The position numbers and the translations under genes are program-made. A stretch of 8,343 bases of DNA, taken from the NCBI GenBank assembly GCA_913064755.1, contig CAJYBQ010000119.1:1-8343 (forward strand), given 5' to 3'. Positions 1-5,192 of the stretch are shown one piece after another (position 1 is the stretch's first letter; each line of letters begins with the position of its first letter). The notes beneath the pieces were generated by a model. That model ran no database searches, was not told the DNA's origin, and worked only from the letters and a program-made list of their open reading frames with translations. This DNA is from an uncultured Alphaproteobacteria bacterium. Its GTDB lineage: Bacteria; Pseudomonadota; Alphaproteobacteria; Minwuiales; Minwuiaceae.

Positions 1-74
1 GCGGGGTGACTGTGTCCGCGCGGGTTCCTGGTGTCGGGCTGTGGCGGTGGCGCCTGGGTGAGGGAGCGGTGTAG
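1..74 (+). pseudogene. lnt: lnt upstream segment in a different frame (apparent frameshift)
   Basis: The main lnt frame meets a TGA at 59-61, and another frame meets a TGA at 7-9. The third frame, read from base 3, is open to a TAG at 72-74 and gives a Lnt-like membrane-region peptide ending LWRWRLGEGAV. If one base were missing near 69-72, this peptide would run straight into AGLAVWIGVVAVGAAV in the downstream frame. That makes a basic flank followed by a hydrophobic helix, as expected for the last N-terminal membrane segment of Lnt. The alternative is a simple TGA in place of TGG in the downstream frame. The gene's true start lies before the window, so the two cannot be told apart here. The lesion is inferred from reading continuity, not from an alignment. 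Confidence 0.5.
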
Positions 75-1120
75 CCGGGCTAGCCGTTTGGATCGGCGTG
101 GTTGCGGTGGGTGCCGCAGTTCCGTGCGTCTGCCCGCGCCACTGGGAGGCGTTTGCCGGCATCTTCGTCCTGTTGGGCCGCGTGATGGGGGGCGGCGGGG
201 TGCGGCTGCACATGGCAGAGGGTACGGGCACGGATGCATCCGGGCCGGTCGTGCGGGTCGTCCAGGCCAACGTGCCCCAGCGGGAGAAGTGGCGGCCTGA
301 ATGGATCGAGCCGAATTTTGCCCGTCACCTGGCCATGAGCCTGCCCGAAGCCGGGGAGCCCGATCCGGACATCGTCATCTGGCCGGAGACCTCGGCGACC
401 TTCCTGATCAATGAACATGCCGGCGCACGCAGGCGTATCGGAGATGTCGCGGAGCGGCTGGATGCGATCGTCATCACCGGTGCGCCGCGGGTGGAGCGAA
501 CGGCGACGGCGACCCGGGCCTACAATTCGGCGGTCGCGATCGACGGCAGGGGGACAATCGGCGCGACCGCGGACAAGCGCCACCTGGTGCCTTTCGGCGA
601 ATATCTGCCCTTGCGGGAAATCCTGTCCCGAATCGGTCTGGACAAGCTGGCGCAGGGGCGCGGTGATTTTTCCGCCGGAACGGGGGAGGGCATCCTCGAC
701 CTGCCGGGATTGCCGGATGCGAAGGCCCTGATCTGCTACGAGGTCATCTTCGACGACGAGGCTGCAACCGATGGTCCCCGCCCGGGATGGTTGCTGTCAC
801 TGACCAACGATGCCTGGTTCGGGACCTTGACCGGGCCTGATCAGCATTTCGCGATGGCCCGGTTCCGGGCCGTCGAACAAGCATTGCCGATGGTTCGTGC
901 GGCAGGCACAGGTATTTCCGCAGTTGTCGATGCCTACGGCCAAGTCCGCGCGCGGCTGCGATTGGGCGAGGCAGGCGTGATTTCAGCCCGGTTGCCGCAA
1001 TCCGGGCAGCAGAGCCTGTTCGCAATTGCCGGGGATTGGCCGACTGTTGGAATGTGTTTTCTGATTCTTGTTATGGCTATTGCTGGAAAAACCACCATTC
1101 GACGTCGTGTCGTGCGATAA
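62..1120 (+). CDS. lnt: Apolipoprotein N-acyltransferase, C-terminal part (5' end broken or missing)
   Basis: Lnt transfers an acyl chain to the N-terminal cysteine of apolipoproteins in the inner membrane, the last step of lipoprotein maturation. The frame is uninterrupted from 62 to the TAA. Counting from the GTG at 98, the carbon-nitrogen hydrolase (nitrilase) domain spans about residues 50-300. The catalytic triad is visible: Glu97 in VIWPETS, Lys160 in DKRHLVPFGEYLPLR and Cys213 in LICYEVIF. SLTNDAWFG (234-242) and RFRAVEQALPMVRAAGTG follow, both typical of Lnt. A hydrophobic segment (about 315-330) and a basic tail close the protein, as in full-length Lnt. E. coli Lnt is about 510 residues, so most of the N-terminal membrane domain should be upstream of the window. 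No start codon here is convincing; GTG98 and ATG185 lie inside the expected protein. Because the frame is interrupted at 59-74, the copy as given would not make a normal enzyme. Confidence 0.85.
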   Translation, partial: GSGVAGLAVWIGVVAVGAAVPCVCPRHWEAFAGIFVLLGRVMGGGGVRLHMAEGTGTDASGPVVRVVQANVPQREKWRPEWIEPNFARHLAMSLPEAGEPDPDIVIWPETSATFLINEHAGARRRIGDVAERLDAIVITGAPRVERTATATRAYNSAVAIDGRGTIGATADKRHLVPFGEYLPLREILSRIGLDKLAQGRGDFSAGTGEGILDLPGLPDAKALICYEVIFDDEAATDGPRPGWLLSLTNDAWFGTLTGPDQHFAMARFRAVEQALPMVRAAGTGISAVVDAYGQVRARLRLGEAGVISARLPQSGQQSLFAIAGDWPTVGMCFLILVMAIAGKTTIRRRVVR

Positions 1121-1250
1121 TTGCCACAAATTGCACGCGTGGTATTTGAGTAAATTTCGTCTTGAAGTGAGTAACCATAGTCGATCAGGTTATCAATACG
1201 CGGCGCTGATCAAGTGTTAAGGCGTCTTTGGGGTTGTATCATCCGTTTCG

Positions 1251-1261
1251 CACTTGACCGG
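1251..1261 (+). repeat. Shared upstream element, copy 1 (CACTTGACCGG)
   Basis: This 11-base sequence recurs exactly at 1849-1859 before metK. In both places GTCATG follows closely, after 2 bases here (1264-1269) and after 4 bases before metK (1864-1869). The core TTGACC would serve as a -35 box. The two copies lie upstream of neighbouring genes, which suggests a common promoter or operator type. Confidence 0.55.
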
Positions 1262-1282
1262 TTGTCATGAAGTCTTCATAGA
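1254..1282 (+). promoter_or_regulatory. Probable promoter of the XRE gene, with 13-bp operator-like dyad
   Basis: TTGACC (1254-1259) is followed after 17 bases by CATAGA (1277-1282), a reasonable sigma-70-type pair with a good -35 and a weak -10. The spacer and -10 carry a perfect dyad, ATGAAG-T-CTTCAT (1267-1279). That placement suits a repressor that blocks RNA polymerase. The -35 lies in an 11-base sequence repeated upstream of metK. Autoregulation by the XRE protein encoded just downstream is an inference. Confidence 0.45.
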
Positions 1283-1360
1283 ACCCGTGATCGGGGGGTC
1301 GTGAGTGAACATGGCGAGTTTTCACCGGCACTGCCGTGGAAACTCGAAAAAAAATAACAC

Positions 1361-1376
1361 GAGGTTCTTGAATTTG
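1361..1376 (+). promoter_or_regulatory. Ribosome binding site and TTG start of the XRE gene
   Basis: GAGG at 1361-1364 sits 9 bases before the TTG at 1374-1376. Starting there gives MAEHPHPVDIYVGSR, the form in which this metK-linked family normally begins as I recall it. The upstream GTG at 1305 (after GGGGGG at 1293-1298) would add 23 residues, rich in Asn and Lys, that do not resemble the family. Confidence 0.55.
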
Positions 1377-1805
1377 GCTGAACATCCTCATCCGGTTGAT
1401 ATCTACGTCGGCAGTCGCATCAGGCTTTGCCGGACCCTGAAGGGTCTGAGCCAGCAGAAGCTTGCCAACGCGCTGGGACTGACGTTCCAGCAGGTCCAGA
1501 AGTATGAACGCGGTGCAAACCGGGTTGGCGCCAGCCGGATCTTCGAATTGAGCGAGATCCTGGATGTGCCCCCTTCATTCTTCTTCGACGGTGCTCCGGC
1601 AACCGGCAAGGGCGGTGGCGTTGCGCCAGCGGGTCTGGCCGAATCGGAGCCCGCACCGTTCGATTCCCAGCGGTTGTTCCGCCGGGAGATTCTCGAATTC
1701 GTCCGGGCCTACGACAAGATTTCCGATCCGGCAGTGCGCAAGCGGCTGTTCGAACTGGTCAAGGCCATCGGCGCGCAGTTCGAGGCGAATGACGGCAAGG
1801 GCTGA
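1374..1805 (+). CDS. XRE-family helix-turn-helix regulator (metK-linked)
   Basis: This is a small DNA-binding protein of the Cro/C1 (XRE) type, 143 residues from the TTG start. The helix-turn-helix domain covers about residues 13-70. Within it, SQQKLANALGLTFQQVQKYERG (Ser26-Gly47) contains the two DNA-contacting helices, and NRVGASRIFELSEILDVP supplies the last two helices. FFFDG then leads into a loose linker rich in Ala, Gly and Pro (about 73-95). A helical C-terminal segment (about 100-138, FVRAYDKISDPAVRKRLFELVKAIG) may serve dimerisation. No enzyme or membrane domain is visible. Proteins of this kind are commonly found just before metK in Alphaproteobacteria, but I know of no established target. 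A start at GTG1305, making 166 residues, is possible. The shared promoter element suggests that it controls itself and metK, which is inference. Confidence 0.85.
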   Translation: MAEHPHPVDIYVGSRIRLCRTLKGLSQQKLANALGLTFQQVQKYERGANRVGASRIFELSEILDVPPSFFFDGAPATGKGGGVAPAGLAESEPAPFDSQRLFRREILEFVRAYDKISDPAVRKRLFELVKAIGAQFEANDGKG

Positions 1806-1833
1806 TGCCCACGCATGCGAATTTGATGAGAGC

Positions 1834-1869
1834 CATGACCGCGCCTGTCACTTGACCGGGGCGGTCATG
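1834..1869 (+). repeat. 9-bp inverted repeat (hairpin or operator) between XRE gene and metK
   Basis: CATGACCGC (1834-1842) faces its exact complement GCGGTCATG (1861-1869) across 18 bases. Two further G-C pairs could form inside, after one mismatch. There is no T-run behind it, so it is not a standard intrinsic terminator. The 3' arm contains the GTCATG that follows CACTTGACCGG. It could be an operator for the neighbouring regulator, or an RNA hairpin on transcripts reading through from the XRE gene. Confidence 0.55.
1849..1859 (+). repeat. Shared upstream element, copy 2 (CACTTGACCGG)
   Basis: This is an exact match to 1251-1261 before the XRE gene, here lying in the loop of the 1834-1869 inverted repeat and followed 4 bases later by GTCATG. 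The two upstream regions otherwise differ, so it is a short conserved element rather than a larger duplication. Confidence 0.55.
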
Positions 1870-1917
1870 CTTGTCACAAAGCCTCGCTTCTGATTATCCA
1901 GAGCATCCAAAGCTGAC

Positions 1918-1933
1918 AGGAGGGGCGACTTTG
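1918..1933 (+). promoter_or_regulatory. Strong ribosome binding site and TTG start of metK
   Basis: AGGAGGGG (1918-1925) is a near-ideal Shine-Dalgarno sequence. AGGAGG ends 7 bases before the TTG at 1931-1933, so this pair decides the metK start: translation then begins PRQNYLFTSESVSEGHPDK, the usual N-terminus of alphaproteobacterial MetK. The frame is open to TTG1871, but that start has no ribosome binding site. Confidence 0.8.
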
Positions 1934-3100
1934 CCGCGGCAGAATTATCTATTCACGTCCGAATCCGTTTCGGAAGGTCATCCGGACAAAGTGTGTGACC
2001 GCGTTTCGGACGCCGTCGTTGACCTGTTTCTCGGCGCCGAGCCGGATGCTCGGGTCGCATGTGAAACCCTGACCACGACCAATCTGATCGTGCTGGCGGG
2101 GGAGACGCGTGGACCGTCGTCCATCACCAATGACCTGATCGAGGAAACGGCCCGGCAGGCGGTGAAGGCCATCGGATACGAACAGGAAGGCTTCCACTGG
2201 CAGAATGCCGAGGTGCAGATCCACCTGCACGAACAGTCATCCGATATTGCGCAGGGCGTCGATGCGTCCGGCAACAAGGATCTGGGTGCGGGCGACCAGG
2301 GGATCATGTTCGGCTATGCCGTGCGTGAGACCGAGGAACTGATGCCGGCCCCGATCCACCTGTCGCACCGCATTCTGCAGGACATGGCCGCGGCCCGTCA
2401 TGACGGAACCCGTCCCGAATTCGGCCCCGATGCAAAGAGCCAGGTGACGCTGGAATATCGCGACGGCAAGCCGGTGCGGGCGACGTCTGTCGTCGTCTCG
2501 ACCCAGCATGCAGAGGGCGTGAGCCAGGAGCAGATCCGCGAACTGGTCCGTACCTACGTCGAGAACGCCCTGCCGGAAGGCTGGATGTGCCCGGAAGACG
2601 AGTTCTACGTGAACCCGACCGGCAACTTCGTGATCGGTGGCCCGGACGGTGATGCCGGCCTGACCGGTCGCAAGATCATTGTCGATACCTACGGTGGTGC
2701 GGCCCCGCACGGCGGCGGCGCGTTCTCCGGCAAGGACCCGACCAAGGTCGACCGTTCCGCGGCCTACGCGGCGCGCTACCTGGCCAAGAACGTGGTCGGT
2801 GCCGGCCTGTCGGACCGCTGCATCATCCAGCTGTCCTACGCCATCGGCGTGTCCAAGCCGCTGTCGGTCTATGTCGACCTGCAGGGCACGGGCAACGTGG
2901 ACGAGGCCAAGCTGGAGCGTGTCCTGCGCGACGTCATGGACCTCAGCCCGCGTGGCATCCGGGAACATCTCGACCTGCTGCGCCCGATCTACGAGCGTAC
3001 CGCCGCCTACGGCCATTTCGGTCGCGCGGCAGATGCCGACGGTGGGTTCTCGTGGGAGCGGCTCGACCTGGTCGATGCGCTGAAGGGCGCGTTTGCCTGA
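1931..3100 (+). CDS. metK: S-adenosylmethionine synthase (methionine adenosyltransferase)
   Basis: MetK makes SAM from methionine and ATP, releasing phosphate and pyrophosphate; it is a cytoplasmic tetramer that needs Mg2+ and K+. From the TTG start it has 389 residues, normal for the family (E. coli 384). Visible hallmarks are SESVSEGHPDK (about residues 10-20, with the catalytic His17 and metal-binding Asp19), the signature GAGDQGIMFGYA (119-130), and the glycine-rich phosphate loop GGGAFSGKDPTKVDRSAAY (about 261-279). The C-terminus reads AYGHFGR...FSWERLD, also typical. No key residue appears missing. It is preceded by a control region shared in part with the XRE gene. Only 29 bases separate it from trmB, with no terminator between, so both are probably on one mRNA. 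Confidence 0.97.
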   Translation: MPRQNYLFTSESVSEGHPDKVCDRVSDAVVDLFLGAEPDARVACETLTTTNLIVLAGETRGPSSITNDLIEETARQAVKAIGYEQEGFHWQNAEVQIHLHEQSSDIAQGVDASGNKDLGAGDQGIMFGYAVRETEELMPAPIHLSHRILQDMAAARHDGTRPEFGPDAKSQVTLEYRDGKPVRATSVVVSTQHAEGVSQEQIRELVRTYVENALPEGWMCPEDEFYVNPTGNFVIGGPDGDAGLTGRKIIVDTYGGAAPHGGGAFSGKDPTKVDRSAAYAARYLAKNVVGAGLSDRCIIQLSYAIGVSKPLSVYVDLQGTGNVDEAKLERVLRDVMDLSPRGIREHLDLLRPIYERTAAYGHFGRAADADGGFSWERLDLVDALKGAFA

Positions 3101-3129
3101 CTTCACTGAACCTGTCGGGCCAATTCCTG

Positions 3130-3822
3130 ATGACTGAAACATCGCCCTATCGCTTCTACGGTCGGCGACAGGGCAAGAAACGAAGCGCGCGGCAGCAACA
3201 TCTTCTGGATGACGTGCTGCCGCGGTTTCGTGTCGATCCCGCCAATCCCCGGGAAGGCTGTGCTGACGGCAAGCCCTTGTGGCTGGAGATCGGGTTCGGC
3301 GGTGCCGAGCACCTCATCGGCCAGGCGAAGGCACACCCGGACGTCTGCCTGATCGGCTGCGAGCCTTTCCTGGAAGGAGTGGTCAAGGCGCTGGAAGGGC
3401 TGGAGGCCGAAGGGCTGGACAACGTCCGGATCCAAGACGAGGACGTGCGCCACCTGCTGGCCCAGTTGGCGGAAGCCTGCATCGACCGGACCTTCATCCT
3501 GTTTCCCGCTCGCTGGCCGAAGACCCGCCATCACAAGCGCCGGATCGTCTCCACGCCGACGCTGGACAGCCTGGCGCGGGTCATGCGCCCGGGAGCGACC
3601 CTGAGAATCGCGACGGACCACATGGGATACGGGCGCTGGATACTGTTCCATGTCCTGCGTCATCCCGCTTTCCGGTGGACGGCGGAACGGGTCGGGGACT
3701 GGCTGGATGTGCCGCCCGATCATGTAACGACCCGGTACCAGTCGAAACTGCTGGCAGGCTCCATACCGCTGTTTCTGACATTTGAACGGCTGCAGACGCA
3801 GGGCGGTCGAGAAGAAGGTTGA
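3130..3822 (+). CDS. trmB: tRNA (guanine-N7)-methyltransferase, with altered catalytic motif
   Basis: TrmB uses SAM to methylate G46 in the tRNA variable loop. The ATG at 3130 gives 230 residues beginning MTETSPYRFYGRRQGKK, the usual alphaproteobacterial start; the ribosome binding site is weak. The SAM-binding strand-loop is LEIGFGGAEHL (52-62, normally FGGGEHL), followed by IGCEPF (75-80, acidic Glu78) and NVRIQDEDVRHLL (98-110). HHKRR (134-138), RIATDHMGYGRW (159-170) and TRYQSK...FLTFER (201-220) complete the family pattern. The oddity is FPARWPKTRHHKRR at 125-138. Nearly all TrmB proteins read FPDPWPK here, and the Asp (Asp144 in E. coli) is assigned a catalytic/binding role. Ala127-Arg128 replace Asp-Pro (bases 3508-3513). 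The reading frame is intact. Activity is therefore in doubt, or the two codons are misread. Its stop codon overlaps the rimP promoter. Confidence 0.92.
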   Translation: MTETSPYRFYGRRQGKKRSARQQHLLDDVLPRFRVDPANPREGCADGKPLWLEIGFGGAEHLIGQAKAHPDVCLIGCEPFLEGVVKALEGLEAEGLDNVRIQDEDVRHLLAQLAEACIDRTFILFPARWPKTRHHKRRIVSTPTLDSLARVMRPGATLRIATDHMGYGRWILFHVLRHPAFRWTAERVGDWLDVPPDHVTTRYQSKLLAGSIPLFLTFERLQTQGGREEG

Positions 3823-3846
3823 TATCCGGGCGTTTGAGGCTATAAC
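3819..3846 (+). promoter_or_regulatory. Probable promoter of the rimP-nusA-ylxR-infB operon
   Basis: TTGATA (3819-3824) and TATAAC (3841-3846) are separated by 16 bases. This is the best sigma-70-type match in the window, and GCTATAAC also resembles the alphaproteobacterial -10 pattern. The -35 overlaps the trmB stop codon (TGA 3820-3822). Transcription would start near 3852-3854, leaving a leader of about 100 bases before rimP. Confidence 0.6.
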
Positions 3847-3887
3847 CCCATCTACACCAGTAATCGCTGTCGAGAGCGAACTTCAGG

Positions 3888-3914
3888 GTGGGCCAGCGGC
3901 CCACTTTTTTGTTT
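3888..3914 (+). terminator. Intrinsic terminator / attenuator in the rimP leader
   Basis: GTGGGCC (3888-3894) and GGCCCAC (3898-3904) form a perfect 7-bp GC-rich stem with an AGC loop, followed by six T's and then GTTT. This is a textbook intrinsic terminator. It ends the metK-trmB transcript, but it also lies inside the leader transcribed from the 3819-3846 promoter, so it can act as an attenuator of rimP-nusA-infB. A competing pairing exists: CGCTG (3865-3869) with CAGCG (3894-3898), which would open the terminator. Leader terminators are known before rimP/nusA operons in other bacteria. Confidence 0.8.
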
Positions 3915-3950
3915 GTGGTGATTCGTTCGTTCGTGTTGTTTGGAGTTTGA
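3911..3950 (+). promoter_or_regulatory. G/T-rich 5' leader and ribosome binding site of rimP
   Basis: Between the terminator and the rimP ATG the strand is almost entirely G and T, with three tandem TTCG units at 3922-3933. It should be nearly unstructured as RNA. GGAG at 3942-3945 lies 5 bases before the ATG and is the likely ribosome binding site. Confidence 0.5.
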
Positions 3951-4499
3951 ATGTCGGGAACGCCGGGTGATCGGATATGGACCCTGATCGAACCGTCCAT
4001 TCTGGACATGGGATACCGTCTGGTACGCATTCGCCATACCGGGGGTAAACGGCCCACTGTCCAGATCATGGCCGAACGCATTTCGGACGGCGGGATGGAT
4101 ATTGATGATTGTGAAGCGGTGAGCCGCGCTGCATCGGCCCTGCTGGACGTTGAAGACCCGATTGACGGTGCCTACGCGCTGGAGGTTTCGTCACCCGGCA
4201 TCGACCGGCCGCTGGTGCGACCGGAAGACTTCGAACGCTACAGCGGGCATGACATCAAGGTAGAGCTTGCGCGGCCCCTGGATGGCAGAAAGCGCTTCAA
4301 GGGCCAGCTGCTTGGAATTTCCGGCACCACCGTTCGGTTGCGCATGAGTGGCGTACCGGCGGAGGAGGCGGACGTGGAACTGGAATTCGATGCGATCGGT
4401 GAGGCAAAGCTCTTGCTGACCGATGCGCTGGTCGAGGCAAGCCTGCGGGAAAGCAAGTCCCGGGAAACTGCCCGGAAACAGGCGAACGAAACGGAGTAG
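3951..4499 (+). CDS. rimP: Ribosome maturation factor RimP
   Basis: RimP binds the free 30S subunit and helps 16S rRNA/S12 assembly. The ATG start with GGAG upstream gives 182 residues, slightly longer than E. coli RimP (about 150) and usual for Alphaproteobacteria. The N-terminal alpha/beta domain covers about residues 8-82: IEPSILDMGYRLVRIRHTGG, then LQIM-like TVQIMAER and the acidic DIDDCEAVSRAASALLDVEDPI. The hallmark EVSSPGIDRPL is at 78-88. The C-terminal SH3-like domain (about 89-160) begins RPEDFERYSGHDIKVEL. A charged tail (165-182) is unlikely to be folded. It is the first gene of the operon behind the leader terminator. Its TAG stop (4497-4499) is in the same frame as the nusA start 9 bases further on. 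Confidence 0.95.
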   Translation: MSGTPGDRIWTLIEPSILDMGYRLVRIRHTGGKRPTVQIMAERISDGGMDIDDCEAVSRAASALLDVEDPIDGAYALEVSSPGIDRPLVRPEDFERYSGHDIKVELARPLDGRKRFKGQLLGISGTTVRLRMSGVPAEEADVELEFDAIGEAKLLLTDALVEASLRESKSRETARKQANETE

Positions 4500-4508
4500 A
4501 AGATCGCG

Positions 4509-5168
4509 GTGACAACAGCCAACAGGCTCGAACTTCTGCAGGTCGCGGATGCCGTTGCGCGGGAGACGTACATCGATCACGAGATCGTGCTGGAGGCGCT
4601 GGAAGAGGCGATCCAGCGCACGGCGAAGACCACCTATGGTGCCGAGCACATGATCCGGGCGGAAATCGACCGCAAGACCGGCGAGATCAGCATCTGGCGC
4701 CTGCGGGAAACCGTCGAGGAAGTGGAAGATGCGACGACGCAGATTCCGCTGTCCCGGGCGCAGGAAATGAACCCGGACGCCATCGTCGGCGATCTGATTT
4801 CCGAACCCTTGCCGCCGATCGACTTCGGCCGCGTGTCGGCCCAGGCCGCGAAGCAGATCATCTTCCAGAAGGTCCGCGACGCCGAACGTGACCGCCAGTA
4901 CGACGAGTTCAAGGACCGTGCCGGCGAGATCATCTCCGGCCTGGTCAAGCGGGTCGAGCATGGCAATGTCATGGTCGACCTCGGGCGTGCCGAAGCCATC
5001 GTGCGCCGCGACGAACTGCTGCCGCGGGAGACCTTCCGTCCCGGCGACCGGGTGCGGGCGTTCATCTATGACGTGCGCCGCGAGACCCGTGGCCCGCAGA
5101 TCTTCCTGTCGCGTACCCATCCGCGCTTCATGGCCATGCTGTTCGCGCAGGAAGTGCCGGAAGTATAG
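4509..5168 (+). CDS. nusA: Transcription factor NusA, N-terminal part (ends at in-frame TAG)
   Basis: NusA binds RNA polymerase and modulates pausing, termination and antitermination. The GTG at 4509 starts VTTANRLELLQVADAVARE, the normal NusA N-terminus. GGAG (4493-4496) overlaps the rimP stop 12 bases upstream. Residues 1-130 form the polymerase-binding N-terminal domain, and about 137-201 the S1 RNA-binding domain (GEIISGLVKRVEHGNVMVDLG...GPQIFLSRTHP). The frame then stops at residue 219, after FAQEVPEV, where the family continues with Tyr-Asp-Gly-Ile. The same frame carries on as perfect NusA sequence, so this is one gene cut by a nonsense codon, not a natural short NusA. The product as written lacks both KH domains and the acidic C-terminal repeats. 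Confidence 0.92.
   Translation: MTTANRLELLQVADAVARETYIDHEIVLEALEEAIQRTAKTTYGAEHMIRAEIDRKTGEISIWRLRETVEEVEDATTQIPLSRAQEMNPDAIVGDLISEPLPPIDFGRVSAQAAKQIIFQKVRDAERDRQYDEFKDRAGEIISGLVKRVEHGNVMVDLGRAEAIVRRDELLPRETFRPGDRVRAFIYDVRRETRGPQIFLSRTHPRFMAMLFAQEVPEV
5166..5168 (+). other. nusA: In-frame TAG interrupting nusA (span 4509-6068)
   Basis: The codons around 5160-5172 read GAA GTA TAG GAT GGC ATC. NusA proteins have Tyr at this place (PEVYDGI/PEIYDGI), so one base change from TAC or TAT explains the stop. Codon numbering is unbroken across it: TAG is codon 220 of a 519-position frame, the size of a complete alphaproteobacterial NusA. rimP and the intact end of nusA also use TAG as stop, which argues against TAG being a sense codon in this genome. 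The most likely causes are a sequence error or a real nonsense mutation. Confidence 0.9.
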
Positions 5169-5192
5169 GATGGCATCATCGAGATCCGGGCC

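Larger units (their letters stand above)
1121..1304 (+). promoter_or_regulatory. Intergenic control region between lnt and the XRE gene
   Basis: This 184-base stretch has no plausible gene and is clearly richer in A/T than its surroundings. It holds no hairpin followed by a T-run, so I see no intrinsic terminator for lnt. Small symmetric elements are present: the palindrome CACGCGTG at 1134-1141, and GATCAG (1183-1188) facing CTGATC (1206-1211) across 17 bases. Both are weak and could be chance. The likely promoter and dyad at 1254-1282 are listed separately. Confidence 0.5.
1806..1930 (+). promoter_or_regulatory. Intergenic leader/control region upstream of metK
   Basis: This 125-base gap holds a 9-bp perfect inverted repeat, the second CACTTGACCGG copy and the metK ribosome binding site. 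If TTGACC at 1852-1857 is a -35, the matching -10 would be near 1875-1880 (CACAAA), which is poor. Transcription would then begin downstream of the inverted repeat, making the repeat a DNA-level element on that transcript. I compared the region from memory with SAM-II and SAM/SAH riboswitch consensus sequences and found no acceptable fit. Confidence 0.45.

Noticed and set aside
31..300. Small + strand open frame at the left edge
   Set aside because: It overlaps the lnt frame that matches the nitrilase domain; its Arg/Gly-rich product is a typical off-frame translation of GC-rich DNA.
1871..1930. Upstream in-frame TTG start for metK adding 20 residues
   Set aside because: It has no ribosome binding site, the added residues are not part of the MetK family, and the strong AGGAGGGG would lie inside the coding region.
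1870..1930. SAM/SAH or SAM-II riboswitch before metK (GTCACAA, AGAGCA and CTGATTA resemble pieces of their consensus sequences)
   Set aside because: The required stem partner for GTCAC and the conserved core blocks are absent, and only short scattered words match. A covariance search would settle it.
2237..3142. Long - strand open frame over metK
   Set aside because: The + strand encodes an unmistakable MetK; the antisense product has no family features.
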